A stretch of 19,999 nucleotides of DNA from Methanocaldococcaceae archaeon (GCA_027023665.1 JALVUY010000021.1:1-19999); one strand, 5' to 3'. Positions 6,495-14,921 are shown, counted from the first letter of the stretch. Numbers and translations are program-made. The notes: generated from the sequence alone by a model not told the origin.

Positions 6495-7124
6495 ATGATT
6501 GAAAGAGTATTTGTTAAAGAAAATGTTAAAAGATTATTAATTGATGAATATTTTAAAGAAGAGTTAAGTAGAGCAGGTTACAGTCACTGTGAAATTAGAA
6601 AAACCCCAATAGGAACAAAAATTATTATATATGCTGAAAAACCTGGTTTTGTTATAGGTAGAAGAGGTAGTAGAATAAGAGAATTAACTGAAACATTAAG
6701 TAAAGAGTTTGGTGTTGAAAAACCACAAATCGATGTTAGACCTATCGAAAATCCTGACTTGGATGCTCAAGTTGTCGCTTTAAAAATAGCTCAGTCATTG
6801 GAGAGAGGACTACACTTTAGAAGAGTAGGACATACTGCTGTAAGAAGAGTTATGAATGCTGGGGCTAAGGGAGTAGTAGTAATTATTTCTGGAAAATTAA
6901 CTGGAGAAAGAGCAAGAACTGAAAAATTCATGGCTGGATATATGAAACACTGTGGAGAGCCTGCTGAGGATTTAGTAGATAAGGGAAGAGCTATTGCAAA
7001 AACAAAGCCTGGGATTATTGGAGTTACAGTAAAAATTATGAGACCAGATGTCTTATTACCTGATGAGATTATAATTAAAGAAGATGCAGAAGTTAAGCAT
7101 GTAGTAGAAGAGGAGGAACAATAA
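6495..7124 (+). CDS. rps3: Small-subunit ribosomal protein uS3
   Basis: This 209-residue protein of the 30S head lines the mRNA entry channel. A type-II KH domain is seen with [14 protein letters not shown] (GRRG loop at 55-58), followed by the C-terminal domain with [11 protein letters not shown] and [20 protein letters not shown]. The tail is acidic ([11 protein letters not shown]). Two ATG codons stand together. The second (6495) is at the normal distance from aggtgg, while the first (6492) is too close. It sits 25 bp after uL22 and 21 bp before uL29 in one operon. Confidence 0.96.
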   Translation: MIERVFVKENVKRLLIDEYFKEELSRAGYSHCEIRKTPIGTKIIIYAEKPGFVIGRRGSRIRELTETLSKEFGVEKPQIDVRPIENPDLDAQVVALKIAQSLERGLHFRRVGHTAVRRVMNAGAKGVVVIISGKLTGERARTEKFMAGYMKHCGEPAEDLVDKGRAIAKTKPGIIGVTVKIMRPDVLLPDEIIIKEDAEVKHVVEEEEQ

Positions 7125-7145
7125 AATACTATAAGGTGAAAGATT

Positions 7146-7364
7146 ATGGCAATATTAAGGGCTAATGAGTTAAGAGAAATGTCTATTGATGAACTTAAAG
7201 AAAAACTTATAGAGCTTAAAAGAGAATTATTTAAAGAGAGAGTCGCTGTAGCTACTTCTGGATCTCCATCAAATCCAGGTAGAATGAGAGAACTTAGAAG
7301 AACTATTGCAAGAATATTAACTATAATGAATGAAAAGAAAAGAATGGCTTCACAACAACAGTAA
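7146..7364 (+). CDS. rpl29: Large-subunit ribosomal protein uL29
   Basis: This 72-residue two-helix protein sits at the tunnel exit near uL23. [20 protein letters not shown] forms the first helix, and [19 protein letters not shown] the second. Between them lies the archaeal loop [10 protein letters not shown]. The length is typical. The gene has a ggtgaaagatt binding site and closes the first ribosomal group. A new promoter follows in the gap before aIF1. Confidence 0.95.
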   Translation: MAILRANELREMSIDELKEKLIELKRELFKERVAVATSGSPSNPGRMRELRRTIARILTIMNEKKRMASQQQ

Positions 7365-7383
7365 TCAAAATAACTTTATATTG

Positions 7384-7397
7384 GAAAAATTTAAATA
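7384..7397 (+). promoter_or_regulatory. BRE/TATA promoter before aIF1
   Basis: gaaaaa followed by tttaaata lies in the 97-bp gap after uL29, with a start expected near 7418 and a leader of about 44 nt. It is a close match to the archaeal consensus and implies that aIF1 can be transcribed separately from uL29. Confidence 0.5.
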
Positions 7398-7461
7398 CTT
7401 CCTATAGATATTATAAAATATATTTCTACCCATATAAAGAGTAAAACTTAGAGGTGCAGTA

Positions 7462-7770
7462 ATGCCAGAAATTTGCCCAAGGTGTGGTTTGCCTAAAGAA
7501 CTATGTGTTTGTGAAGAAATTGCTAAAGAGGAACAAAAAATAAAAATATATGTTACAAAAAGAAGATTTGGTAAATTAATGACTATAATTGAAGGTTTTG
7601 ATGCAAGTGTTATTGACTTAAAAGAACTTGCTAAAAAATTAAAGGATATATGTGCCTGTGGAGGGACTGTTAAAGATAACACTATTGAACTTCAAGGAGA
7701 TCATAGAAAAAATGTTGCAGAAGTGCTCGTTAAAATGGGATTCTCAAAGGATTCTATTGAAGTTAGATAA
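7462..7770 (+). CDS. sui1: Translation initiation factor aIF1 (SUI1 family)
   Basis: This 102-residue homolog of eIF1 binds the 30S subunit next to the P site and checks start-codon choice. The SUI1 core covers about 25-101: [19 protein letters not shown], then [20 protein letters not shown] and [17 protein letters not shown]. At the N-terminus [13 protein letters not shown] (Cys5, 8, 15, 17) makes the small zinc knuckle found in archaeal aIF1. The binding site aggtgcagta fits the ATG. Placement between uL29 and the Rpp29 gene is the usual archaeal arrangement. Confidence 0.95.
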   Translation: MPEICPRCGLPKELCVCEEIAKEEQKIKIYVTKRRFGKLMTIIEGFDASVIDLKELAKKLKDICACGGTVKDNTIELQGDHRKNVAEVLVKMGFSKDSIEVR

Positions 7771-7828
7771 TTTTTATTATTACTTCTAATTATTCCTCCT
7801 TTCTCTTACTATCTTATTTTTCTACATA
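7769..7828 (+). terminator. Pyrimidine/T-rich terminator region after aIF1
   Basis: Directly after the stop comes about 60 nt of T-rich, almost purine-free sequence (7770-7820), including atttttattatt and cttatttttct. Such tracts act as archaeal terminators. Ending transcription here would make the GC-rich hairpin and the rnp1 gene a separate unit or an attenuated read-through product. Confidence 0.45.
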
Positions 7829-7840
7829 ATGAACATTTAA

Positions 7841-7880
7841 GGGGACGCGGATGCCCTTTTATAGGGCACACCCCGTCCCC
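7841..7880 (+). ncRNA. GC-rich hairpin; candidate structured RNA or leader
   Basis: ggggacg (7841-7847) pairs perfectly with cgtcccc (7874-7880). Inside, tgccc (7852-7856) pairs with gggca (7864-7868) around a ttttata loop, with an internal loop between the stems. It is one of only two strongly GC-rich patches in the window. In AT-rich hyperthermophiles, GC-rich intergenic islands were used successfully to find structured RNAs. Its 3' strand can also be drawn into an alternative hairpin with 7886-7895 (ccgt/acgg plus cccc/gggg), which would compete with the first stem. It stands 24 nt before the rnp1 start, so it may be a small RNA or a 5' UTR element. I do not recognise a named family. Confidence 0.5.
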
Positions 7881-7903
7881 GTAAAACGGTTGGGGCAAAT
7901 ATT

Positions 7904-8191
7904 ATGATAACTCCTTACAATATATTAAAACACGAACTTATAGGTCTTAGAGTTACTATTGCTGATTCAAAAAATAAATCAATGATAGGCATTAAAGGTA
8001 AAGTAGTTGATGAGAGCAGAAATACATTAATAATAGAAAAAGACGATGGAAAAGAAGTGAGAATTCCAAAAGACATTGCAACCTTTATATTTGAACTAAA
8101 AAACTGTAAAATAAAAGTTGATGGGAGATTATTAATAGGAAGACCTGAAGAAAGATTGAAAAAAAAAGTAAAAATCATATATCCATATTAA
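7904..8191 (+). CDS. rnp1: RNase P protein component 1 (Rpp29/Pop4 family)
   Basis: This 95-residue protein is the typical length for archaeal Rpp29. It joins Rpp21 on the specificity domain of RNase P RNA to help mature tRNA 5' ends. The Sm-like beta barrel is seen in LIGLRVTIADSKNKSMIGIK, then GKVVDESRNTLIIEKDDG and KEVRIPKDIATFIFE, ending with GRLLIGRPEERLKKKVK. A normal ggtga binding site is lacking. The G-rich stretch ggttgggg at 7888-7895 is the only candidate, and it is part of an inverted repeat whose other arm lies after the gene. The location between aIF1 and uS17 is the classical archaeal one. Confidence 0.93.
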   Translation: MITPYNILKHELIGLRVTIADSKNKSMIGIKGKVVDESRNTLIIEKDDGKEVRIPKDIATFIFELKNCKIKVDGRLLIGRPEERLKKKVKIIYPY

Positions 8192-8197
8192 TTTAAA

Positions 8198-8213
8198 CCT
8201 TTTGTTCTTTTTT
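8198..8213 (+). terminator. T-tract after rnp1
   Basis: ccttttgttcttttttt just after the stop is a typical archaeal oligo-T stop signal. It overlaps the first bases of the right arm of the inverted repeat. Only transcripts that read through it would contain both arms. Confidence 0.45.
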
Positions 8214-8245
8214 GCCCCAACCGTTAAAGTAATATATAGGTTTTT

Positions 8246-8284
8246 AACATTAAGTCTTTCACAGTTTCTACAACTGTTAATGTT
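8246..8284 (+). promoter_or_regulatory. Bulged hairpin upstream of uS17
   Basis: aacatta (8246-8252) pairs with taatgtt (8278-8284), and acagt (8261-8265) pairs with actgt (8273-8277). The two stems are contiguous on the 3' side and separated by an 8-nt bulge on the 5' side; the loop is 7 nt. It lies about 70 nt before the uS17 start, in a 161-bp gap. It could be a leader element of the ribosomal operon or a processing signal after rnp1. TATA-like ttataaac at 8301-8308 lies between it and the gene. Confidence 0.35.
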
Positions 8285-8352
8285 ATGTTATAAGTTTTTA
8301 TTATAAACTATGCCTTATTTATAAACAATAATCAAAATTGGAGGTAAAGACC

Positions 8353-8709
8353 ATGGTAGCAAAAAATATAGGAATCCCTGTAAAAGCTCCAGAAGTAGAG
8401 TGTGATGATAAACATTGTCCATTTCACGGCTCTCTACCAGTAAGAGGACAAAGTTTCGTAGGTGTAGTAGTTAGTGACAAACCACACAAGACTGTTATAA
8501 TTAAAAGGGAAATTATAAAGTACATTAAAAAATATGAAAGATATGAAAGAAGAAGTTCAAAATTAGTTGCTCACAACCCTCCATGTATAAATGCAAAAGT
8601 TGGAGATATTGTAAGAGTTATGGAGTGCAGACCAATAAGTAAAACAAAATCATTTGTTGTTGTTGAAAAATTAGGAAGAGTAGACGAAGCATCAAATGAA
8701 CAAAAATAA
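8353..8709 (+). CDS. rps17: Small-subunit ribosomal protein uS17
   Basis: This 118-residue protein binds 16S rRNA at the 30S body; the OB-fold core is about 33-112 ([39 protein letters not shown]). The archaeal N-terminal extension carries [11 protein letters not shown] (Cys17, Cys22). The ATG at 8353 has ggaggt 7 nt upstream; the earlier TTG at 8338 has no binding site. It is the first gene of the spc-type run and follows a 161-bp gap with its own likely promoter. Confidence 0.95.
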   Translation: MVAKNIGIPVKAPEVECDDKHCPFHGSLPVRGQSFVGVVVSDKPHKTVIIKREIIKYIKKYERYERRSSKLVAHNPPCINAKVGDIVRVMECRPISKTKSFVVVEKLGRVDEASNEQK

Positions 8710-8742
8710 TTTAACTCGTAAAAATCTAATAGGTGAAAAAAT

Positions 8743-9141
8743 ATGAAAGCAATTGGTTCAAAACCTGTAAGGGCTCTACCAGTAGGTGCAAGATGTATAT
8801 GTGCTGATAACACTGGAGCTAAGGAAGTAGAAATTATTGCTGTGAGGAACTATAAAGGTGTAGCAAGAAGATTACCTACTGCAAGAGTAGGGGATATGGT
8901 TATCGTTACCGTTAAAAAGGGAACCCCTGAGATGAGAAAACAGGTTTTACCGGCAGTTGTAATAAGACAAAGAAAAGAAATTAGAAGACCAGACGGAACA
9001 AGAGTTAAGTTTGCAGATAATGCAGTTGTTATAGTAACTCCAGACGGAAACCCAAAAGGTTCTGATATTAAGGGACCTGTAGCTAAAGAAGCAGCAGAAA
9101 GATGGCCAGGTATTGCAAGAATTGCTAAAATAATAATTTAA
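8743..9141 (+). CDS. rpl14: Large-subunit ribosomal protein uL14
   Basis: This 132-residue protein contacts 23S rRNA near the inter-subunit bridges and the factor-binding side. Conserved stretches are [20 protein letters not shown] (about 13-32), [20 protein letters not shown] (47-66), [15 protein letters not shown] and the final [12 protein letters not shown]. The length matches other archaeal L14 proteins. It is in operon with uS17 (33-bp gap) and has an aggtgaaaaat binding site. Confidence 0.96.
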   Translation: MKAIGSKPVRALPVGARCICADNTGAKEVEIIAVRNYKGVARRLPTARVGDMVIVTVKKGTPEMRKQVLPAVVIRQRKEIRRPDGTRVKFADNAVVIVTPDGNPKGSDIKGPVAKEAAERWPGIARIAKIII

Positions 9142-9189
9142 AATCTAAGATTATAATAATAAAATAAACCTATAATCAAAGGTGAAATT

Positions 9190-9549
9190 ATGGCTTTTAC
9201 AAAGTCAAAACAGCCAAGAAAACAAAGAAAAGCGTTATTTAACGCACCACTTCATTTGAGAAGAAAGGTTATGTCTGCAATGTTATCAAAAGAGTTAAAA
9301 GAAAAATTAGGTAAAAACGCTATTCCGGTTAGAAAGGGAGATGTTGTAAGGATAATGAGAGGAGACTTTAAGGGATTAGAGGGAGAAGTTACAAAAGTTG
9401 ATTTGAAAAGATACAGAATCTATGTTGAAGGAGCTTACAACAAAAGACAGGATGGAAAAGAAGTTCCATATCCAATCCATCCATCAAATGTTATGATTAT
9501 TAAACTCTATGACAAAGATGAAAGAAGATTCAAACATATTAAAAAGTAA
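9190..9549 (+). CDS. rpl24: Large-subunit ribosomal protein uL24
   Basis: This 119-residue assembly-initiating protein lies near the tunnel exit. The KOW motif is at about 47-75 ([20 protein letters not shown]), preceded by the basic archaeal N-terminal stretch ([20 protein letters not shown]). The ending RRFKHIKK is typical. Binding site ggtgaaatt. It stands 48 bp after uL14 and 30 bp before eS4 in the operon. Confidence 0.95.
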   Translation: MAFTKSKQPRKQRKALFNAPLHLRRKVMSAMLSKELKEKLGKNAIPVRKGDVVRIMRGDFKGLEGEVTKVDLKRYRIYVEGAYNKRQDGKEVPYPIHPSNVMIIKLYDKDERRFKHIKK

Positions 9550-9579
9550 ACAAAATTAAAAATATGTTAAGGTGAAATA

Positions 9580-10314
9580 ATGGCAAAAAAAGGTCCAAAA
9601 AGACATTTGAAAAGATTGGCAGCTCCAGTTAGATGGGAATTACCAAGAAAAGTAGCTAAATTTACTGTTAGACCTTTACCAGGAGCTCACCCAATGAGTG
9701 AATCTCTACCTCTCTTGTTAATTATTAGAGACGTTTTAAAATACGCTGACAATGCAAGAGAGGCTAAAAAAATTATTAAGATGGGTAAAGTTTTAGTTGA
9801 TGGAAGAGTTAGAAGAGAAGAGAAGTTACCTGTTGGATTGATGGATGTTGTCTCATTACCTGATGCTAATGAAAATTACAGAGTATTATTTGACAGAAAA
9901 GGAAGAGTTAAATTAAGACCAACAGAAAATCCAGATTTAAAATTATGTAAAATTAAAAACAAAACTGTTGTTAAAGGAGGTCACATTCAACTAAACTTAC
10001 ACGATGGTAGAAACATATTAATTAGAGTTTCAGATCCTACAAACCCTAAAGAGGATGTATATAAAACTGGAGACACTCTATTAATTACAATCCCAGATCA
10101 AGAAATTAAGGCTCACATTCCATTTGAAGTCGGTAAGTTAGCATACATTACTGGAGGAAAACACGTTGGAGACTTTGCAAGAATCGTTGAAATTGAGAAA
10201 AGAGGAATTTATCCAGACATAGTTACATTAGAGAACTTAGAAGGAGACAAATTCAAGACAGTTAAAGACTATGTCTTTGTCGTTGGAGACGAAGAACCTA
10301 TTATTAAGTTGTAA
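9580..10314 (+). CDS. rps4e: Small-subunit ribosomal protein eS4
   Basis: This 244-residue protein is shared by archaea and eukaryotes and absent from bacteria. The opening MAKKGPKRHLKRLAAPVRWE is diagnostic. An S4-type RNA-binding domain covers about 43-105 (LLLIIRDVLKYADNAREAKK, KVLVDGRVRREEKLPVGLMD). A KOW-like segment is near 184-205 (GKLAYITGGKHVGDFARIVE). Its position between uL24 and uL5 is the archaeal order. Binding site ggtgaaata. Confidence 0.96.
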   Translation: MAKKGPKRHLKRLAAPVRWELPRKVAKFTVRPLPGAHPMSESLPLLLIIRDVLKYADNAREAKKIIKMGKVLVDGRVRREEKLPVGLMDVVSLPDANENYRVLFDRKGRVKLRPTENPDLKLCKIKNKTVVKGGHIQLNLHDGRNILIRVSDPTNPKEDVYKTGDTLLITIPDQEIKAHIPFEVGKLAYITGGKHVGDFARIVEIEKRGIYPDIVTLENLEGDKFKTVKDYVFVVGDEEPIIKL

Positions 10315-10345
10315 ATTTGTTATTATAAAGTAATGAGGGAGAAAC

Positions 10346-10912
10346 ATGAGCTTTGAAGAATTGTGGCAAAAAAATCCTATGTTAAAACCAAGAATTGAAA
10401 AAGTTGTTGTTAATTTTGGAGTAGGAGAAAGTGGAGATAGATTAACAAAAGGAGAAAAAGTTATTGAAGAGTTGACTGGACAAAAACCTATAAGAACAAG
10501 AGCTAAGCAAACAAACCCAACATTTGGTATCAGAAAAAAATTACCAATTGGATTAAAAGTTACTTTGAGAGGTAAAAAAGCAGAAGAATTTTTAAAAAAT
10601 GCTTTTGAGGCTTTTCAAAAAGAAGGTAAAAAATTATATGATTATTCATTTGATGATTACGGAAACTTCTCATTTGGTATCCACGAACATATAGATTTCC
10701 CTGGACAAAAATATGACCCAATGATTGGAATTTTTGGGATGGATGTTTGTGTAACATTAGAAAGACCTGGATTTAGAGTAAAAAGAAGAAAAAGATGTAG
10801 AGCAAAAGTTCCAAGAAGACATAGATTAACAAGAGAAGAGGCTATTGAATTTATAGAAAAAACCTTTGGAATTAAAGTTGAGAGAGTTTTAGAGGAAGAA
10901 GAAGCACAATAA
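10346..10912 (+). CDS. rpl5: Large-subunit ribosomal protein uL5
   Basis: This 188-residue protein of the central protuberance contacts 5S rRNA and the P-site tRNA. Visible family stretches are [20 protein letters not shown] (15-34), [35 protein letters not shown] and [19 protein letters not shown]. The archaeal C-terminal tail is acidic (LEEEEAQ). The binding site is gaggga rather than ggtga, 6 nt before the ATG. The next gene, uS14, starts 17 bp after the stop. Confidence 0.96.
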   Translation: MSFEELWQKNPMLKPRIEKVVVNFGVGESGDRLTKGEKVIEELTGQKPIRTRAKQTNPTFGIRKKLPIGLKVTLRGKKAEEFLKNAFEAFQKEGKKLYDYSFDDYGNFSFGIHEHIDFPGQKYDPMIGIFGMDVCVTLERPGFRVKRRKRCRAKVPRRHRLTREEAIEFIEKTFGIKVERVLEEEEAQ

Positions 10913-10929
10913 GAAAAAGGGTGATGTAG

Positions 10930-11091
10930 ATGGCTAAAAAACCTTGGAAAAAAAAGTATGGATATGGTATTAGGCCATGCCAAAGATGTGGTCATGTAGG
11001 ACCAGGATTAATTAGGAAGTATGGATTAAACCTTTGTAGACAATGTTTTAGAGAAATAGCTCATAAATTAGGATTTAAGAAATTAGATTAA
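10930..11091 (+). CDS. rps14: Small-subunit ribosomal protein uS14 (zinc form)
   Basis: This 53-residue protein binds 16S rRNA in the 30S head. The four zinc ligands are Cys17 and Cys20 (RPCQRCGH) and Cys36 and Cys39 (NLCRQCFRE). The opening [13 protein letters not shown] and ending [13 protein letters not shown] match the short archaeal S14. The binding site gggtgatgtag precedes the ATG. It is short enough to escape ORF callers with a 60-residue cut-off. Confidence 0.95.
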   Translation: MAKKPWKKKYGYGIRPCQRCGHVGPGLIRKYGLNLCRQCFREIAHKLGFKKLD

Positions 11092-11140
11092 AAATTTAAA
11101 CTTAATTTAAAACATTTAAAAATTCTTTTGGAGGGAAAAC

Positions 11141-11533
11141 ATGAGTTTAATGGACCCACTAGCAAATGCATTAAACCATATTTCCAACTGTGAGAGAGTG
11201 GGTAAAAAGGTAGTTTATATAAAACCAGCATCTAAGTTAATTGGAAGAGTCTTAAAAGTTATGCAAGATCATGGATATATAGGAGAATTTGAATTTATAG
11301 AAGATGGAAGAGGAGGAATTTATAAAGTTGAATTAGTAGGTAAGATCAACAAATGTGGTACTATAAAGCCAAGATTCCCTGTTAAAAAATTTGGATATGA
11401 AAAGTTTGAAAAAAGATACTTGCCAGCAAGAGATTTTGGAATCCTAATTGTTTCAACTACTCAGGGAGTTATGAGCCACGAAGAAGCTAAGAAAAGAGGA
11501 TTAGGTGGAAGATTATTAGCTTATGTCTATTAA
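11141..11533 (+). CDS. rps8: Small-subunit ribosomal protein uS8
   Basis: This 130-residue protein organises the central domain of 16S rRNA. Family stretches are [20 protein letters not shown] (1-20), [40 protein letters not shown] and the C-terminal [20 protein letters not shown] with final GGRLLAYVY. In many organisms S8 represses its own operon by binding mRNA that mimics its rRNA site; no such mimic was looked for exhaustively here. Binding site ggaggga. Confidence 0.96.
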   Translation: MSLMDPLANALNHISNCERVGKKVVYIKPASKLIGRVLKVMQDHGYIGEFEFIEDGRGGIYKVELVGKINKCGTIKPRFPVKKFGYEKFEKRYLPARDFGILIVSTTQGVMSHEEAKKRGLGGRLLAYVY

Positions 11534-11587
11534 ACACGGTTTTACATCTAACCCAAGTAAATTAAATCTAAATTTTGAGGTGAGTTT

Positions 11588-12136
11588 ATGCCCGTTGCCG
11601 CTTATATTGAAAAAAGAATTAAAATTCCAGAAAATGTTCAAGTAGAAATAAACAATAATGAAGTCGTTGTTAAAAGTGGAGGGAAGGAATTAAGAAGAAA
11701 ATTTGAACATCCAAAAATTGTAATTAAGAAGGAAGGAGATGAAGTTGTTATATCTTGCGAATATCCAAGAAGAAAAGATAAAGCAATGGTTGGAACTATA
11801 ACAGCACACATAAATAACATGATTAAAGGAGTTACAGAAGGATTTACATACAAACTAAAAATTAGATATGCTCACTTCCCAATGAAAGTTAGTGTTAAAG
11901 GTAATGAAGTCATCATTGAAAACTTCTTAGGAGAAAAACACCCAAGAAGAGCAAAAATCTTAGAAGGAGTTACAGTCAAAGTTAGTGGAGAGGATGTTAT
12001 AGTTACTGGAATCGATAAAGAAAAAGTAGGACAAACCGCCGCCAATATAGAACAGGCTACAAGAATTAAAAATAGAGATCCAAGAGTTTTCCAGGATGGA
12101 ATTTATATTGTAGAAAAGGCTGGAAAGGTTATCTAA
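11588..12136 (+). CDS. rpl6: Large-subunit ribosomal protein uL6
   Basis: This 182-residue protein sits near the sarcin-ricin loop and the GTPase centre. It has the usual two related domains, about 1-85 and 86-182. The archaeal stretches are [20 protein letters not shown] (first domain) and [20 protein letters not shown] (second). The ending [12 protein letters not shown] is typical. Binding site gaggtgagttt, 54 bp after uS8. Confidence 0.96.
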   Translation: MPVAAYIEKRIKIPENVQVEINNNEVVVKSGGKELRRKFEHPKIVIKKEGDEVVISCEYPRRKDKAMVGTITAHINNMIKGVTEGFTYKLKIRYAHFPMKVSVKGNEVIIENFLGEKHPRRAKILEGVTVKVSGEDVIVTGIDKEKVGQTAANIEQATRIKNRDPRVFQDGIYIVEKAGKVI

Positions 12137-12160
12137 AAATTTAAATAAGAGGGAGATAAT

Positions 12161-12592
12161 ATGGATAGGCTATTAAGATTAAGATTTAAATTAAAAATGA
12201 AAAAGCCTGACTTTATAAGACAAGAGGCACACAGACATAAAAGGTTAGGAGAAAAATGGAGAAGACCTAAAGGAAGACATAGTAAGATGAGATTAAAATG
12301 GAAAGAAAAGCCTCCTGTCGTTGAAATTGGATACAGAATGCCTAAAGCCGTTAGAGGATTACACCCAAGTGGTTTAGAGGATGTTTTAGTTTATAATGTT
12401 AAAGATTTAGAGAAATTAAACCCTGAAACACAGGGAGCAAGGATTGCTTCAACAGTTGGTAAGAGAAAGAAAATTGAAATCATCAAAAGAGCAAGAGAGT
12501 TAGGAATAAGAATATTAAATATATCAGAAGAGAAACAGGAAGAATTATTAAAATTTGCTGAAAAACTAAATAACAACAATGAAAATGAATAA
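12161..12592 (+). CDS. rpl32e: Large-subunit ribosomal protein eL32
   Basis: This 143-residue archaeal/eukaryotic protein has no bacterial counterpart. The conserved core is [20 protein letters not shown], then [20 protein letters not shown] and [17 protein letters not shown]. The ending is acidic and Asn-rich (KLNNNNENE). The gene is preceded by gagggagataat and followed by eL19 after 49 bp. This eL32-eL19 pair between uL6 and uL18 is an archaeal hallmark. Confidence 0.95.
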   Translation: MDRLLRLRFKLKMKKPDFIRQEAHRHKRLGEKWRRPKGRHSKMRLKWKEKPPVVEIGYRMPKAVRGLHPSGLEDVLVYNVKDLEKLNPETQGARIASTVGKRKKIEIIKRARELGIRILNISEEKQEELLKFAEKLNNNNENE

Positions 12593-12641
12593 CTAAGCTT
12601 TTTTAATATTTAATACCCTCTTAGTTTATAAGGTGAGAGTT

Positions 12642-13091
12642 ATGGACGTATCAGTTCAAAGAAAATTAGCTGCTGAAATATTAAAATGTGGTATTGATAG
12701 AGTCTGGATAGATCCAACACAGTTAGAAAGAGTTAAAATGGCAATGACAAGAGATGATATAAGATCTTTAATTAAAGATGGAGTTATTAAGAAAAAACAG
12801 AAAAAGGGAATAAGTAGTGCAAGAGTTAAAAAATTAAAAGAGCAAAAAAAGAAAGGTAGAAGAAGAGGTCCTGGTTCAAGAAGAGGAGCTGCAGGAGCAA
12901 GAACTCCTCCAAAAGAAAGATGGATGGCTACAATTAGAGCTTTGAGAAAAACATTAAAATATTTAAGAGATTCTGGAAAAATTGATAGAAAAGTTTATAG
13001 AAAACTTTACAGAATGGCTAAAGGTGGAGCATTCAGAAGTAAGAGCCACCTTTTCTTATACATGAAAGAACACGACCTTTTAAAACAATAA
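12642..13091 (+). CDS. rpl19e: Large-subunit ribosomal protein eL19
   Basis: This 149-residue, very basic archaeal/eukaryotic protein spans subunit interface bridges through long helices. It shows VSVQRKLAAEILKCGIDRVW, the basic linker KKKGRRRGPGSRRGAAGART and the C-terminal KVYRKLYRMAKGGAFRSKSH. I choose the ATG at 12642. An in-frame GTG at 12633 is itself part of the aggtgag binding site and cannot be the start. Confidence 0.95.
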   Translation: MDVSVQRKLAAEILKCGIDRVWIDPTQLERVKMAMTRDDIRSLIKDGVIKKKQKKGISSARVKKLKEQKKKGRRRGPGSRRGAAGARTPPKERWMATIRALRKTLKYLRDSGKIDRKVYRKLYRMAKGGAFRSKSHLFLYMKEHDLLKQ

Positions 13092-13121
13092 ATAATTTTT
13101 AATTTAACAGGGTGAGATGTT

Positions 13122-13709
13122 ATGGCTACAGGTCCAACTTATAGAGTTAAATTTAGAAGAAGAAGAGAAGCAAAAACTGATTACAGAAAAAGATTAAAAT
13201 TATTATTATCAAGAAAGCCAAGATTGGTTGTAAGAAAATCTTTGAATCATTGTATAGCTCAAATAGTATTGTATGATGAAAAAGGTGACAAAACAGTTGT
13301 ATCTGCTCATTCAAGAGAATTAATTAAGTTGGGTTATAAAGGACATACTGGAAACTTGCCTTCAGCATACTTAACAGGATACTTGTTAGGTAAAAAAGCC
13401 TTAGCTAAGGGTTATACCGAGGCAGTTTTAGATATTGGGTTGCATAGAGCTACAAAAGGAGCAGCAGTATTTGCAATGCTAAAAGGAGCTTTAGATGCTG
13501 GTATGAATATTCCACATGGAGAGGAGATATTACCATCAGAAGACAGAATAAGAGGAGAACACATAAAAGCATATGCTGAGATGTTAAAAGAAGAAGATGA
13601 GGAAAAATACAAAAGACAGTTTTCAAAATACTTAGAGAAAGGTTTAGAACCAGAAAAATTACCAGAACACTTTGAAGAAATTAAGGCAAAAATTGATAGC
13701 ATGTTCTAA
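13122..13709 (+). CDS. rpl18: Large-subunit ribosomal protein uL18
   Basis: This 195-residue protein is of archaeal length (longer than bacterial L18, with a C-terminal extension). It binds 5S rRNA in the central protuberance. Visible stretches are [20 protein letters not shown] (5-24), [20 protein letters not shown], the [20 protein letters not shown] loop and [20 protein letters not shown]. The end is rich in Glu and Lys. uS5 starts only 9 bp after its stop, with the binding site overlapping the stop. Confidence 0.96.
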   Translation: MATGPTYRVKFRRRREAKTDYRKRLKLLLSRKPRLVVRKSLNHCIAQIVLYDEKGDKTVVSAHSRELIKLGYKGHTGNLPSAYLTGYLLGKKALAKGYTEAVLDIGLHRATKGAAVFAMLKGALDAGMNIPHGEEILPSEDRIRGEHIKAYAEMLKEEDEEKYKRQFSKYLEKGLEPEKLPEHFEEIKAKIDSMF

Positions 13710-13718
13710 GGTGAGATA

Positions 13719-14372
13719 ATGAGATTTAATATAGATGAGTGGGAACCAAAAACAACCATTGGAAGGATGGTTAAAGAAGGACAAATAACTGACATTGATT
13801 ACATATTAGACAATAACTTACCAATCTTAGAGCCTGAAATAGTTGATGCACTTCTTCCAGATTTGGAAGAGAAAGTTTTAGATGTTAAGTTAGTTCAGAG
13901 AATGCACAAGTCTGGAAGAAGAGCAAGATTTAGAGCAACTGTTGTTGTAGGAAACAGAAATGGTTATGTTGGTGTAGGAAAAGGTAAGGCTAAAGAAGTT
14001 GGGCCAGCAATAAGAAAGGCTATTGCACAGGCAAAGAAAAATATTATTAGAGTTAAGAGAGGTTGTGGTTCCTGGGAGTGTGGTTGTGGAACCCCTCACT
14101 CAATTCCATATAAAGGCTATGGAAAGTGTGGAAGTACTGTAGTTGAAATATTACCTGCACCAAAAGGTGTTGGATTAGTTGCTGGAGATGTCGCTAAGGC
14201 AGTTTTAGGATTGGCAGGAATTAAAGACGTTTGGACAAAAACATTTGGAGAAACAAGAACTACTTACAACTTTGCAATGGCTACATTTGAAGCTTTAAAG
14301 AGTTTGAATTTTGTAAGAGTTATGGATAAGAGTAAAAAGAAATTAGGAATCGTTGAAGGTAGAGTATTGTAA
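13719..14372 (+). CDS. rps5: Small-subunit ribosomal protein uS5
   Basis: This 217-residue protein lies on the back of the 30S subunit and guards mRNA entry and decoding accuracy. The N-terminal double-strand RNA-binding-like domain is seen as [20 protein letters not shown] (66-85), followed by [20 protein letters not shown]. The archaeal cysteine-bearing loop [15 protein letters not shown] comes next, then the C-terminal domain [20 protein letters not shown]. Binding site ggtgagata overlaps the uL18 end. An 84-bp T-rich gap follows before uL30. Confidence 0.96.
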   Translation: MRFNIDEWEPKTTIGRMVKEGQITDIDYILDNNLPILEPEIVDALLPDLEEKVLDVKLVQRMHKSGRRARFRATVVVGNRNGYVGVGKGKAKEVGPAIRKAIAQAKKNIIRVKRGCGSWECGCGTPHSIPYKGYGKCGSTVVEILPAPKGVGLVAGDVAKAVLGLAGIKDVWTKTFGETRTTYNFAMATFEALKSLNFVRVMDKSKKKLGIVEGRVL

Positions 14373-14456
14373 ATCATTTTTATTTTGAAAAACCAACTAT
14401 TTTAAAGTTTTATTTAAATTATTATTTTATATTCCATAATAATTAAGGTGAGAAAT

Positions 14457-14921
14457 ATGGCTTATGCTGTTATTAGAATAAGAGGTAGAATTGGAGTAAG
14501 AAGAGACATAGCAGACACCTTAAAAATGTTAAGGCTACATAAAGTTAATCACTGTGTAATTGTTCCAGAAACAGATACATTTAAAGGAATGTTACAAAAA
14601 GTTAAAGATTATGTAACATGGGGAGAAATTGATAAAGATACCTTAGTTAAATTAATCTTAAAAAGAGGTAGACTTCCAGGAAATAAGAGAGTTACTCCAG
14701 AAATTATAAAGGAATTAACAGGAATGGATGTTGAGGAGTTAGCAGAAAAACTTATAAAAGGAGAAATTAAATTAAAAGAGACTCCATTAAAACCTGTATT
14801 TAGATTACACCCTCCAAGAAAAGGATTTGAAAGAAAGGGTATTAAAAAACCATTTAGTGTTGGAGGGGCTTTAGGATACAGAGGAGAGAAAATTAACGAA
14901 CTTTTAGAAAAAATGATGTAA
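14457..14921 (+). CDS. rpl30: Large-subunit ribosomal protein uL30
   Basis: This 154-residue archaeal/eukaryotic form of L30 (eukaryotic L7) is longer than the bacterial one. It opens with [20 protein letters not shown], followed by [20 protein letters not shown], and ends [20 protein letters not shown] then [18 protein letters not shown]. The ATG at 14457 is chosen. An in-frame GTG at 14448 lies inside the aaggtgag binding site. The stop overlaps the binding site of uL15, 11 bp ahead of its start. Confidence 0.95.
   Translation: MAYAVIRIRGRIGVRRDIADTLKMLRLHKVNHCVIVPETDTFKGMLQKVKDYVTWGEIDKDTLVKLILKRGRLPGNKRVTPEIIKELTGMDVEELAEKLIKGEIKLKETPLKPVFRLHPPRKGFERKGIKKPFSVGGALGYRGEKINELLEKMM

Larger units (their letters stand above)
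7885..8225. repeat. 15-bp inverted repeat bracketing rnp1
   Basis: aacggttggggcaaa at 7885-7899 and its exact reverse complement tttgccccaaccgtt at 8211-8225 flank the whole Rpp29 gene. The left arm ends 4 nt before the start codon and occupies the place of the ribosome binding site. The right arm begins inside a T-rich tract about 20 nt after the stop. The match ends abruptly on both sides. On a single transcript the arms would form a strong stem closing the mRNA and hiding the translation start. Confidence 0.8.

Noticed and set aside
7365..7682. Minus-strand frame over aIF1
   Set aside because: Shadow of aIF1; no start signal and no protein-like motifs.
7841..7900. tRNA gene
   Set aside because: No cloverleaf, no T-loop ttcgaat-like sequence and no CCA-adjacent acceptor stem; only hairpins.
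7885..8225. Archaeal intron with bulge-helix-bulge splice sites around rnp1
   Set aside because: The 15-bp stem is continuous and lacks the two 3-nt bulges separated by four base pairs needed by the splicing endonuclease.
12633..12641. GTG start for eL19 (and similarly GTG at 14448 for uL30 and 18938 for the zinc-ribbon gene)
   Set aside because: These GTG codons are the ggtg of the ribosome binding site itself; the ATG 9 nt downstream is at the proper distance.
13412..13702. Minus-strand frame within uL18
   Set aside because: Shadow frame of a highly expressed ribosomal gene.
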